Shown: positions 1 through 8,110 of the stretch, piece by piece
Position numbering within the stretch: the stretch's first letter is position 1
How the letters are laid out: each line of letters opens with the position of its first letter
Source: CAVZMI01 sp050011775
GTDB lineage: Bacteria > Bacteroidota > Ignavibacteria > UBA10030 > CAVZMI01
NCBI GenBank assembly: GCA_050011775.1
Contig: JBEKIL010000007.1
Location: forward strand, 1-64,000
Direction: 5' to 3'
Length of the DNA stretch: 64,000 nucleotides
Notes under the pieces: model-generated
The model's input: only the letters and a program-made list of their open reading frames with translations
Told to the model about the DNA's origin: nothing
Database searches by the model: none
Program-made: the position numbers and the translations under genes

Positions 1-115
1 GCCAAAGAGGACCCAAAGCTGCACCATCAAACTGCATTGTTTTCAAAGAACAGATGATGTTATTACAGAAAATATAGAAGATATTTTTCTATTTTTCTCT
101 TGACATTGAGTAAGC

Positions 116-252
116 AGTTCACCAAAACAACGCAGCACTTTTGCGAGCTTTGAACGACCAATATTCTTGCGAGCAAAATTGTTGAGCGACATCAATAATT
201 CTTTTCATAAATACGGAGCGTCGTGGTGTGGCGTGTTATATGCCGTTTGCGT
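116..252 (-). repeat. Structured inverted-repeat element downstream of the endonuclease gene
   Basis: This gene-free stretch holds an imperfect hairpin: AACGCAGCACTTTTGCGAGC near 130-149 faces a partly complementary arm near 167-187. It is followed by TTATATGCCGTTTGCG at 236-251. A clearly related element lies at 2340-2475, and the TGCC(A/G)TTTGC core recurs at 3511-3520 and, inverted, at 4853-4866. The form recalls integron attC sites or the intergenic repeats of cassette-like arrays, but the canonical GTTRRRY/RYYYAAC boxes are not seen at this copy. I see nothing recognisable in the AT-rich bases 1-115. Confidence 0.5.
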
Positions 253-255
253 TTG

Positions 256-1401
256 TCAATCCTGTTCGGGCTCTTTCCCGTTTTCATATTCACTTACATC
301 GTAGTCATCTTCGTCATAATTGAACTCGACCTTGCTTTGCTTGATAATCTCTGTGAGAATGTCACTCAAGAAACCTTGATCAATCGCTGACTTGTATTTA
401 AGGAGCAACTCTGGGATGTTTATAATTTCTTCAATGCACGACATATAGCGAGAGACAATGGCTTGTATTGAATATTGCCTCTCTGCCTGTTCTTTAATCT
501 TCTGTTGGATAATGTCAGTCGAATCATTTGATTTGACAACAAACGTTATCGGAAATTTCTCAATTTTGTCTATGTCTAAGAAATACTTTTTCACATCGAC
601 AGTCTCAGTAACCTGAAAAAATCGCCCTAATGGCTTCATCACAAAATCAATACCGCCATCGTTGGCATTGGTGCGTCCCGTTTTGTAGAGTTTGAGCTTA
701 TCTTCTTGAAGCTCATCGCGATCGAAACCCCAGAAAAGCTTTTGATTGTGATAGTAATATTTGAGGATACTATAGCTTACAATCTCAAAAATGCGGGCGT
801 CAACTGTGGGATCAAGCAAACCGGTGATGAATTCTGCAAGTTCCAGTTCTTTGAGTTTTTCTGCACTTTCACAGAACTTGATAAATCGATCAAATGCACT
901 TCTCTTTGCCTTGACATACGCGTCGATAATTTCTATTACAGACTGGGAAAGGTCTTGCTTCTTAGATCGGACTTTTAGTCTGAGAAGATTTTGATTGATC
1001 CAGTAGTGATTAGTCTTTGGATCCCGAAGAATGGGAATGGAATCGCAGTTAGGAAAAAACTTTTTGAACTCTTCATTCATTCTGTGGTTGAGCGCGTGGT
1101 TCTGAAGCTTCTGACCGAAAGGTAGTTCCCTTTGTCTATCGAAAAGGATTGAAAAGACAGCGCCTTCATACTTCGTGTAATTGCCAGATTTGTGGAAACC
1201 TTTTGAAATGTAATCTTCAACCAAAACATAGATGGCATAGAGATTGGCGAAACTTCCTCTGGACTTTGAACCTTTATTTGCCGACTTGGTTTTGATATTG
1301 AGATACTGAATAAGTTCGCTCTTTGAAAAGATCTTTTCCGATAGCTTTGGGAAGTTCTTCTCTAAGATACTCTTGATCGTTTTCGTGAACTCGTGTTCCA
1401 T
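256..1401 (-). CDS. Type II restriction endonuclease (PD-(D/E)XK-like)
   Basis: This is a probable restriction endonuclease of 381 residues. Residues 242-266 read GRTNANDGGIDF followed by a glycine turn and FFQVTE, which matches a PD-(D/E)XK catalytic core: D252 followed by the Q263-x-x-E266 strand. The gene starts inside the end of the methyltransferase gene (40-base overlap), so the two are translationally coupled in the usual restriction-modification arrangement, methylase first. The core reminds me of the ApaLI-like family, but I cannot prove that from sequence alone and the recognition site is unknown. The C-terminus is very acidic. The ORF is intact. The restriction call rests on the methylase partner plus the nuclease motif. 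Confidence 0.75.
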   Translation of the reverse strand: MEHEFTKTIKSILEKNFPKLSEKIFSKSELIQYLNIKTKSANKGSKSRGSFANLYAIYVLVEDYISKGFHKSGNYTKYEGAVFSILFDRQRELPFGQKLQNHALNHRMNEEFKKFFPNCDSIPILRDPKTNHYWINQNLLRLKVRSKKQDLSQSVIEIIDAYVKAKRSAFDRFIKFCESAEKLKELELAEFITGLLDPTVDARIFEIVSYSILKYYYHNQKLFWGFDRDELQEDKLKLYKTGRTNANDGGIDFVMKPLGRFFQVTETVDVKKYFLDIDKIEKFPITFVVKSNDSTDIIQQKIKEQAERQYSIQAIVSRYMSCIEEIINIPELLLKYKSAIDQGFLSDILTEIIKQSKVEFNYDEDDYDVSEYENGKEPEQD

Positions 1402-2264
1402 TTTGCTTTCTTTTCAAATAGGGAAAGGGCTGTTTGATTTTCGTCTTCTTGTGGCTCATATGTTTTCCGCTCTCTGCGTAGCGGTTCGCCGTTAAACTCG
1501 GTAGCAATCTGCAATCGCCGTAGACCAATCTTCACATACTCCTCGCTAATTTCAATTCCAATTGATTTCCTTTTGAGTTGTTTGGCAACGTAGGAAGTCG
1601 TGAAAGTACCGGAGAAAGGATCAACCACCAGATCGCCCTCGTTACTACTTGCCTTTACAATTCTCTCCAGCAATGCTATTGGTTTTTGAGTCGGATGGCT
1701 CTCGTATTCGTCCATGCGATATCTTACTCGTGGAATGTGCCAGACATTTCCGGGCACCTTCTTCGAATTGTAGACCGTCGGGACTGGCTTCCTATAGTCA
1801 ATCAGCTTTCGAACAGCTCCTGTCCTTGCTTGAACTAAAATATCGTTCACATTGAAAGTGTAGTCCTTATCGTTCTTTACACAGTGGAGTATTGGCTCAT
1901 ATAGAGAACCGAAGTACTTACGGGCTTGCACACTTGAACTGTCGTAAAACCAAACGATCCGAGACAAGATTGTGAGTTTATCCCTAAGAAACAGATCGAA
2001 GTGGGGCATATTTTGGGTGGCTGTCATAACGTACATCGTTCCCGTGCCCTTCAGTTTCTTGATGCACAGGTTCAGCCATTTGTAGCACCAGTTCAGATAG
2101 GAGTCGTCGGATTCCCATTTATCTGTAAGATCGACGAACTTCTTCCCAATATTATATGGGGGATCAGCAAATATCAGATCAACAGATCCATCCTTGAATG
2201 ATTCAAGAGCCCCAATGGCCTCGCCCAAGATTATTTTGTGGCCGTTCTTCTCAAATACCTTCAT
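1362..2264 (-). CDS. DNA adenine/cytosine-N4 methyltransferase of an R-M pair
   Basis: This 300-residue protein is a beta-class amino-methyltransferase of the N6_N4_Mtase family. The catalytic motif DPPYN is at residues 35-39, the HPTQKP motif at 190-195, and the SAM-binding motif DPFSGT at 215-220 followed by GIEIS. Catalytic motif before SAM motif is the diagnostic beta order. Its role would be to methylate host DNA at the target of the endonuclease whose gene overlaps its 3' end. The last ~30 residues, rich in lysine and arginine, lie in the overlap. It is preceded by about 230 bases of structured intergenic DNA with no gene, consistent with being the first gene of a self-contained cassette. 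Confidence 0.88.
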   Translation of the reverse strand: MKVFEKNGHKIILGEAIGALESFKDGSVDLIFADPPYNIGKKFVDLTDKWESDDSYLNWCYKWLNLCIKKLKGTGTMYVMTATQNMPHFDLFLRDKLTILSRIVWFYDSSSVQARKYFGSLYEPILHCVKNDKDYTFNVNDILVQARTGAVRKLIDYRKPVPTVYNSKKVPGNVWHIPRVRYRMDEYESHPTQKPIALLERIVKASSNEGDLVVDPFSGTFTTSYVAKQLKRKSIGIEISEEYVKIGLRRLQIATEFNGEPLRRERKTYEPQEDENQTALSLFEKKAKWNTSSRKRSRVS

Positions 2265-2339
2265 GTTGTCCTGACGATTGTGAAAATCTGTAAATCATGT
2301 ATGTAGTTTAATACAATTTACGATTTAGAAAATTAGCGA

Positions 2340-2475
2340 GCAAATGGCATATAATATCTCGGCAAACAACGCAACATTTTTGCGAACTACGAATAGATAA
2401 ATCTCCTGTGAAGCAAAAGTGTTGTGCGAGGCTTTTTCTAATCATGTCTTTTTCCAGTGTCGTTGTTTGCCGTGC
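2340..2475 (-). repeat. Structured intergenic element with perfect 12-bp terminal inverted repeat
   Basis: CGGCAAACAACG at 2360-2371 and CGTTGTTTGCCG at about 2461-2472 are perfect inverted complements enclosing roughly 113 bases. Inside, GCAACATTTTTGCGAAC pairs imperfectly with AGCAAAAGTGTTGTGCG to give a second stem. The flank at 2340-2355 (GCAAATGGCATATAAT) is inverted relative to 236-251 on the far side of the restriction-modification pair. A 60-codon open frame across this stretch is explained by the repeat and is not called as a gene. Size and shape fit an attC-like recombination site or a small palindromic mobile repeat. Confidence 0.6.
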
Positions 2476-2493
2476 TAGCCACAATTGCATTGT

Positions 2494-3300
2494 TTATGAA
2501 AGAAACTGATCGAGTGTCAAGAACTTCTTCTGAGAATTGGGATAAAGGAGATTGAATGCCTCCCTCATAAAGCGTGTATCGTCAGATACCATCATATCTG
2601 CCCACGTCAGGAACGCAAGTTGTTCAGAATCTGATCTATCATTCGTGTCAACTTTGAGCTGGTGATCCCCAAGTGGTAAAAGAACGGTCGCAAACCAAGC
2701 TTTTACGAACTGTTGCGTGAAGACGCATTTCTCTCGATTCGCGCTCCAAGTTGTGAGATAATTCTTAGAATTCTCGTGATACGCCATTAACCCATTCTCA
2801 ATATACCACTCGACATTGGATTCGTAGTAGGAGTCGAGATCGTACTCTTCAGGCTTCACCTTTTCACGCAATGCCAACCTGGTCTTGCGGAACTGCTTGC
2901 GGATTTCCTCGTTCCGTTCAATGTCTGAGAGAGCTTTCTTCAATTCATCTTCTGGCAATCTGCCCTCTATGAGATCTTTGACATTTTTGATAACACGTCG
3001 AGTTCGTTCCTTTGGTTGAAGATAATAGTTTTGACCTTTGATTTTGTCACCTAACTCAATTGCAACGATTTCTTCAGCAAGCTTGAACCACTTTTGGCCG
3101 ATAAGAGATACTATGAAATTCCAATGGTCTTTGAACTCAGATACATTGTTAAGGGCGTGCATCAAGGTTTCCTCAACGAACATCGGAGTAAGAAAGACCT
3201 TGTATTTTCTTGCCTTAACGTTATCGGCGATCCCGCTTTCCTTCAACCGTTGAAAATTAGTCCCGTGAAAAATGCTTCGGTCGAATAGGATTCTCTGCAT
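2494..3300 (-). CDS. PIN-like domain protein
   Basis: This protein of about 268 residues has the acidic layout of PIN-like nucleases: an early D in LFDRSIFHG, a conserved E in FVEETLMHA, and a C-terminal cluster NDRSDSEQLAFLTWADMMVSDDTRFM that supplies two more acids before a short terminal strand. PIN proteins are usually metal-dependent RNases and often toxins or defence effectors. The central region is helical and charged. I start it at the second ATG, directly before QRILFDRS, since the catalytic strand normally begins at residue 5-7; the upstream ATG at 3324 is possible. No antitoxin gene is adjacent: neighbours are separated by long structured gaps, so it behaves as a one-gene cassette. 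Function is inferred from motifs only. Confidence 0.55.
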   Translation of the reverse strand: MQRILFDRSIFHGTNFQRLKESGIADNVKARKYKVFLTPMFVEETLMHALNNVSEFKDHWNFIVSLIGQKWFKLAEEIVAIELGDKIKGQNYYLQPKERTRRVIKNVKDLIEGRLPEDELKKALSDIERNEEIRKQFRKTRLALREKVKPEEYDLDSYYESNVEWYIENGLMAYHENSKNYLTTWSANREKCVFTQQFVKAWFATVLLPLGDHQLKVDTNDRSDSEQLAFLTWADMMVSDDTRFMREAFNLLYPNSQKKFLTLDQFLS

Positions 3301-3352
3301 ATCTTGATTCCGGTTGAAATGCAATTTCGGCTGCTATGTTAAAAGTCAAGAG

Positions 3353-3440
3353 CCAAACTGTTCGCTGGAGCTTTAGCGTAGGCGAACCGTTTCAGTGATG
3401 GAGTATAAGAACCCAAACTAGCCCGCTCCGCCGGGCCTGT
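3353..3440. repeat. Palindromic intergenic repeat (two small hairpins)
   Basis: GTTCGC at 3360-3365 pairs with GCGAAC at 3382-3387 around a GCTTTAGC-like core, and GCCCG at 3421-3425 pairs with CGGGC at 3432-3436. The stretch is more GC-rich than its surroundings and looks like a REP-type mobile palindrome in the 197-base gap between the PIN-like and HEPN genes. Confidence 0.5.
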
Positions 3441-3521
3441 CGAACTACAACTCATCACAATTTCTTTTCTTTCTTCTTACATTTTTCTTTCAATATATGT
3501 TCTGTCAACTGCCGTTTGCGT

Positions 3522-4826
3522 CTAAGTTGCTGTTAATTGCATTCGTACTTGTTTGGCAATTAATTCGGCAGATCCGGTCGGTTTTTCTTCAAGAGTGAAT
3601 TCTTTGCGAAAAACCCTCTTGTATGCTTTAAGAAATTCAGGATACTTCCGAAAATCCCTGAACAGGGGCCATTCGGAGTAATCTTCAATAGAGAGCTTTC
3701 CGTCAGGACCAATAGCAACCATAATCTTTGCAGCATCTTTGAAACGATTCTGAAGCACAGCAATAGCAAGTTGAAATCTATCTTCACAGGCTGTCCAGTC
3801 CTCGTCTTTCAGTATTTGTTGACAAACATTCTCCTTACCCTGCCATTTGTTCGCGATTGCAAGATTGATTACAAATACTCGACGAATAATATCTGATGAG
3901 TGCTTCTTTAGAGTAGAAGTCGCAAATGTTAGGAGGTTTTCGGCAAGCTCGTAGCTTTCAGTACTTAGAAGGTCGAAACAGACGTCGTTCAATCTATCGT
4001 CTGCGTCTTCCAGTTGATCTGGGAAAAGTTTGCGCCAAAGAACGTGGCCAAGTTTGACACCGATCTCTAGAATGCACCTGTATGATTGTCCAAAATAGTC
4101 CTTCGATACACTGAGGGTATCTCCAATCTTGAGCCCGTCTGGAATTTGCACATTATGTTTCCTGCAAACTTCCAAATACTGCTTTGTAATAACACCATCG
4201 CAATGGACAAAGAGATTCCTTCGCTCCGTTAGTTCGACGAATGCTGGCCAACTCGATAGATCCTTTCGGAGAGTAAGACCAAATCGGCTTTCCATCCATT
4301 CGAATTGGTCGGGATGGTTATCACGCAAGACAGTATCAATTTCCTTCTCGATGACAAATGCACGCATTTCTTCCAGCGAATTGTGTACCGACAAATCTGA
4401 ATACGCGATCGTTTTCTGTGAGGAATTCAATAATTCAGGTCGCTGAGATAATATTGCAAGTAAGAGTCTTCGCAAGTAAGCGTCAAATTGACTGACAAGA
4501 GAAACGTGGAATAGAATTGGCAAATAATACATTGCTAATGCTGAAGAAGTAAGATCTTTTCTAAATTTTTTTAGATGAGATAAATCTGTGGCATGTATCT
4601 GAAAATAAATGCCTTTCTTCGCATCTCGTCGTTTGCGACCTCTGGTATCGAGAAACTTCTTGAAGGATACACCGACTTTGTCAAAACTTTCTTTTGACGC
4701 GGTCATTGTCGGTTCGACTGCCTTGAATAGACTCTCAAGTTGCATCACGAAGCGAACTATCTCGATTCCAATATGACTACGCTTCTTTTTGCTAACGGAG
4801 TTCTTCTTTTTGGTTCCCATCGACAC
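3522..4826 (-). CDS. HEPN-motif protein of unknown function
   Basis: I recognise no full-length family for this 434-residue protein. The middle of the protein contains ELTERRNLFVHCDG, a good match to the R-x(4-6)-H motif of HEPN domains (R-NLFV-H), which in many defence and toxin proteins forms an RNase active site; in others it is structural. The N-terminus is lysine-rich (KKKNSVSKKKRSH) and the C-terminal third is helical with repeat-like character (AENLLTFATST, VFVINLAIANKWQGKENVCQQ), possibly TPR-like. The gene is bracketed by an inverted repeat, TCAACTGCCGTTTGCG at 3505-3520 and its near-complement at 4853-4871, so it looks like a cassette. The start at 4826 has a GGAGTGTCG ribosome-binding site just upstream. 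Confidence 0.6.
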   Translation of the reverse strand: MSMGTKKKNSVSKKKRSHIGIEIVRFVMQLESLFKAVEPTMTASKESFDKVGVSFKKFLDTRGRKRRDAKKGIYFQIHATDLSHLKKFRKDLTSSALAMYYLPILFHVSLVSQFDAYLRRLLLAILSQRPELLNSSQKTIAYSDLSVHNSLEEMRAFVIEKEIDTVLRDNHPDQFEWMESRFGLTLRKDLSSWPAFVELTERRNLFVHCDGVITKQYLEVCRKHNVQIPDGLKIGDTLSVSKDYFGQSYRCILEIGVKLGHVLWRKLFPDQLEDADDRLNDVCFDLLSTESYELAENLLTFATSTLKKHSSDIIRRVFVINLAIANKWQGKENVCQQILKDEDWTACEDRFQLAIAVLQNRFKDAAKIMVAIGPDGKLSIEDYSEWPLFRDFRKYPEFLKAYKRVFRKEFTLEEKPTGSAELIAKQVRMQLTAT

Positions 4827-4852
4827 TCCTTAAGATATTATATAGTACAGAT

Positions 4853-4884
4853 AACGCAAATGGCAGTTAACTAGCCTAACATCT
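4853..4884 (-). repeat. Cassette boundary repeat with attC-like core GTTAGGC
   Basis: AACGCAAATGGCAGTTAAC (4853-4871) is the inverted partner of 3505-3520. Directly beside it, GCCTAAC at about 4874-4880 (GTTAGGC on the minus strand, the direction of the gene) matches the integron core consensus RYYYAAC/GTTRRRY exactly. The match is short and could be chance, but its position just upstream of a cassette-like gene is what an integron boundary would show. Confidence 0.4.
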
Positions 4885-4978
4885 TAATACATTTTTCATG
4901 CCTTAAACGGAATAATAATCATAGTTTGATTAATCTATCTCGTTGTCTCCACAGCCACCTCACGGTATGGAATTATGA

Positions 4979-5161
4979 TTAATTCACGGGAGGCGACGAA
5001 GGAGTATAAGAAATTGCGAATTGAAAAGCAATAATTATGGCCAGAAATCCAAGAACTCTGTTCGTCCGCCGATTTCCGCGATGCACCAGGAATATAAGGG
5101 CAAATCCCTCAAGAATTCCGTTGACGATGCCGATAATATTTATGGTTGAGATGGTGTTCAT
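4979..5161 (-). pseudogene. N-terminal relic of a membrane-bound AraC-type regulator
   Basis: The 60-codon frame has two hydrophobic helices around HRGNRRTNRVLGFLAIIIAFQF. A short helix, then GNRR-NR-LG, then another helix is the typical beginning of the multi-span AraC/XylS regulators common in Bacteroidetes relatives (from memory of the family). It stops after 60 residues, with an unrelated-looking last few residues, and no HTH domain follows. The rest of the gene has therefore been lost, close to the boundary of the accessory island at 1-4880. The remaining 590-base gap (4827-5416) holds nothing else I recognise. Confidence 0.5.
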
Positions 5162-5416
5162 TCGATTGTAAATTGTAACAAGGTAATGAATAACAGTCTT
5201 CCTTCAGATGATAACGGTTTTCCAGATTTTGTAACATAGATTTCGATACAGGGGATGAAAATATAAAATGAACGTAGCTTTTGATATGTGCTACGTCCCG
5301 TTGGGCACGTGCAGTAGAGAAAAATATCCTGTATCGGCGGGGATAAGATTTCTTTTTCAGACCCGCATCGCTTTGCCATGAGGGTAAAAGCGAACAATGC
5401 ATGAAAGGAGGCTACC

Positions 5417-7999
5417 TTGTTTCATCAATTGATCAAGAAAATCTTACAGAAGAGCGTACATTTCAGTCTGTGCGTAGCCATAGTTTTTCTTATTATCGGT
5501 ACGATCGGCTACTTAAGACTCGACAGAATTGATTTGCTGCCCGAATCGGTTGCTGCACTCCATAACGCCCGCACACTTCTGTTCTGGAGCTTATTGGGCG
5601 ACGCCGTCGTCGTGTTGGCCTTATTCTGGCTTATCCGGCGTACCATCACCAGACCACTGGCTCAATTGACAGCCGAGGGAGAAATACTCTCTTCCAGAGA
5701 TAGCCTTGCGTTCTCGGATGCGCTGGCGGCTCTGGCACAGGGCAACCTGACTTCGAAGATCACACTTCACTCCCAACCGGTATCTGAAAGCGCTTCTTCC
5801 GATGTGAATAAATTAATCGAGGTGTTTAACACCACCATCATAAATCTTCAGGAGACCGCAAAGGATTATAATTCTGTGACCGACGAGCCGTGCAAACGTT
5901 TATTCTATGTTGGTGCCGACGCTTACCTGGAAGGTCGTACCTGCGGTGAGGCAATGGGGCAGGCGCTCAACGGTCATGGACAGGTAATTTTGTTGGCTAA
6001 CGTCCTGACGCAAATCTCTATTATTTTCAGGCGCAAAGGTTTCGATAGTTTGCTCCACGAAAAATATCCGGGAATTCAAATCATCGACGTCGGAGAAACT
6101 CACGGCAATCTGGAAATCGCGTACGACCTTGTACGTGATTTCCTGAAACGCTATCCACACATCGACGGCATTTACGTTGCCGAGGGCGGTAGTCCTCCGG
6201 GTGTAGCTCGCGCTGTGGAGAAAGCGGGTGCAGCCGGACGCATAAAGATCATATCTCACGATCTTGTGGATGAAACCATGCAATATCTGGCACGCGGTGT
6301 CATCACTGCCACGCTGAATCAGGATCCATTTGCTCAAGGTCACGATTCTGTTATTCATATGTTTAATCATCTGGCCACCGGTTGGCGTCCGACAACGCCC
6401 CGTTTGCTGACAACAATGGATGTCATAACTCAGGATAATTATCAGCAATTCTGGCAGCCGGGTCGCGGTATCATCGAATCCGAAACTATCTCTGAGCGGA
6501 GGGCCAAACCGCTTAAGCGGGCCGTACAACCTATACGAATCGCTGTACTAGGACGTGATGAGAGCGCTTTCTGGGATCCTGTGCGTGCGGGTGCACTTGC
6601 CGCCAACGCCGAACTTCGGTCTTTTAACGCTACGGCAGAATGGATGATTCCCGAAACGAATAGAAGAGCCGACGTTAAGCTCCGCGGACCATTGATTGAA
6701 AAACTGGTTGCATCGGGTTACAATGCTATAGTAACCGACATATTTGATCGTGAATTAGTGCCGTACATTAACCGTGCCGTGTCTGCCGGTGTTCCTGTGG
6801 CCACTATTAATGGCGAGCCGAACAGTCTGCGCGGTATGATGGCAATGATCTCCGATCATGCTCATGTACTGATGAATGTCAGTCAGAAATTGGCTACGGT
6901 TGCCCGGCAAACAAGTGAAGCTACACAGCAAATTGCCGAGACGGTAAAGACAATAGCGAAAACCGCAAACAATGAAGCCGCTGCGGTGTCGCATGCCAAC
7001 ACCAGTATTCAAAATATTGCCAAGTCCGTCGATGACATCGTGCAGGGAACTAAAGACCAGGCCCGGGCTACGGAAAGCGTTTTCACTGCTGCAAATAAAA
7101 TCTCCGAAGTCATTACGGCAACGTCCCAATCTATACAGTACGTTAATGCCGCTGCCACTCAGTCTGTTAATCTCGCCCAGCGTGGTGCGGAGGCAATCAG
7201 TCAAACGCTTCAGCAGATGAATAATATACAGACGGCCGTGGGCAACTCTGCGACCACTATCGGTCAGATGGATACGTACTCACAGAGAATCGGCGATATC
7301 CTGATAACCATCGAAGATATTGCTGCCCAGACCAATCTGCTGGCACTCAATGCGGCTATTGAAGCTGCTCGTGCCGGTGAGCACGGAAGGGGCTTTGCCG
7401 TTGTCGCCAGTGAAGTTCGTAAACTGGCTGAGAAGTCTGAAGTCGCCACCAAGGAAATTGCCACAATCATCCGTACTGTCCAGGAAAACATCACAAGTAC
7501 TACCAATTCGATGGAAGTGGCAATCCAGCGGGTTCGGGAGGGAAGCACTCTGGCTTCGGGTTCCGGCCAGGCCTTGGAACAGCTTCTTAATGCAGCCGTT
7601 TCCACGCAGCAACAGGCCGAAGCCATGGTCAAAGCAAATGCCTCGGTTTCAGAGGTGATGAACAACCTCACGAGTGCCGTTGAGCGCGTCTCTGCAGTGA
7701 TCAAGAAGAACCTTTCTTCTACGACCGTCGTAACAGCGAATATCGAGAAAACAATGGATACTATTGAGAACGTGGCGGCTATCAGCGAGGAGAATTCGTC
7801 GGCAACGGAGCAAGTCTCATCGACTACCGGCGAAGTTTCTTCACAGGCCGCTGAAGTTGGTAATGTAGCCGCATCGCTGGTTGCTATTGCCACAGAATTA
7901 CAGGGTGCTACGACGCAGTTCAGGATCGATCATGAGGGATCACCTGTAGAACCGGCTCTGCCGCATTTGATATTAGAGGAGGAACGGTCGCATTCCTGA
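5417..7999 (+). CDS. Methyl-accepting chemotaxis protein with permuted sugar-binding-protein module
   Basis: This is an 860-residue chemoreceptor. Two membrane helices (about 16-34 and 54-73) enclose only ~20 residues outside the membrane; IRRTITRPLAQLTAEGEI starts a HAMP-like linker. Residues 158-346 resemble the C-terminal two-thirds of a ribose-type binding protein (YVGADAYLEGRTCGEAM, PGVARAVEKAG, LNQDPFAQGHDSV). Residues 373-478 resemble the N-terminal third (IRIAVLGRDESAFWDPVRAGA, ALVASGYNAIVTDIFD-like). So the module is in C-then-N order and sits on the cytoplasmic side. The signalling tip, IEDIAAQTNLLALNAAIEAARAGEH, is at about 632-655. The start is TTG at 5417: AAAGGAGG lies 5 bases upstream and no better ATG exists. 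Confidence 0.9.
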   Translation: MFHQLIKKILQKSVHFSLCVAIVFLIIGTIGYLRLDRIDLLPESVAALHNARTLLFWSLLGDAVVVLALFWLIRRTITRPLAQLTAEGEILSSRDSLAFSDALAALAQGNLTSKITLHSQPVSESASSDVNKLIEVFNTTIINLQETAKDYNSVTDEPCKRLFYVGADAYLEGRTCGEAMGQALNGHGQVILLANVLTQISIIFRRKGFDSLLHEKYPGIQIIDVGETHGNLEIAYDLVRDFLKRYPHIDGIYVAEGGSPPGVARAVEKAGAAGRIKIISHDLVDETMQYLARGVITATLNQDPFAQGHDSVIHMFNHLATGWRPTTPRLLTTMDVITQDNYQQFWQPGRGIIESETISERRAKPLKRAVQPIRIAVLGRDESAFWDPVRAGALAANAELRSFNATAEWMIPETNRRADVKLRGPLIEKLVASGYNAIVTDIFDRELVPYINRAVSAGVPVATINGEPNSLRGMMAMISDHAHVLMNVSQKLATVARQTSEATQQIAETVKTIAKTANNEAAAVSHANTSIQNIAKSVDDIVQGTKDQARATESVFTAANKISEVITATSQSIQYVNAAATQSVNLAQRGAEAISQTLQQMNNIQTAVGNSATTIGQMDTYSQRIGDILITIEDIAAQTNLLALNAAIEAARAGEHGRGFAVVASEVRKLAEKSEVATKEIATIIRTVQENITSTTNSMEVAIQRVREGSTLASGSGQALEQLLNAAVSTQQQAEAMVKANASVSEVMNNLTSAVERVSAVIKKNLSSTTVVTANIEKTMDTIENVAAISEENSSATEQVSSTTGEVSSQAAEVGNVAASLVAIATELQGATTQFRIDHEGSPVEPALPHLILEEERSHS

Positions 8000-8032
8000 G
8001 CTGATCTATTGAATTCAATCGCTTTACCAAAA

Positions 8033-8067
8033 AAGAATCCCGCTCAAACAAGCGGGATTCTTCTTTT
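8033..8067. terminator. Bidirectional intrinsic terminator
   Basis: AAGAATCCCGCT (8033-8044) and AGCGGGATTCTT (8051-8062) form a perfect 12-bp stem with a 6-base loop, flanked by an A-run on the left and TTCTTTT on the right. It separates the convergent chemoreceptor and phospholipase-D-like genes and can serve both. Confidence 0.9.
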
Positions 8068-8110
8068 AAATACCTATGCAGTACGATGAACCTTATTATC
8101 CTTGCACCCA

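Noticed and set aside
2308..2490. 60-codon open frame on the minus strand between the PIN-like and methylase genes
   Set aside because: It runs through the structured inverted repeat and its composition is explained by the repeat; no ribosome-binding site.
5900..6529. 209-codon frame opposite the chemoreceptor
   Set aside because: Antisense shadow of the permuted binding-protein region; no start signal and low-complexity translation.
7264..7893. 209-codon Ala/Ser/Thr-rich frame opposite the chemoreceptor signalling domain
   Set aside because: Antisense of a repetitive coiled-coil gene; typical artefact.
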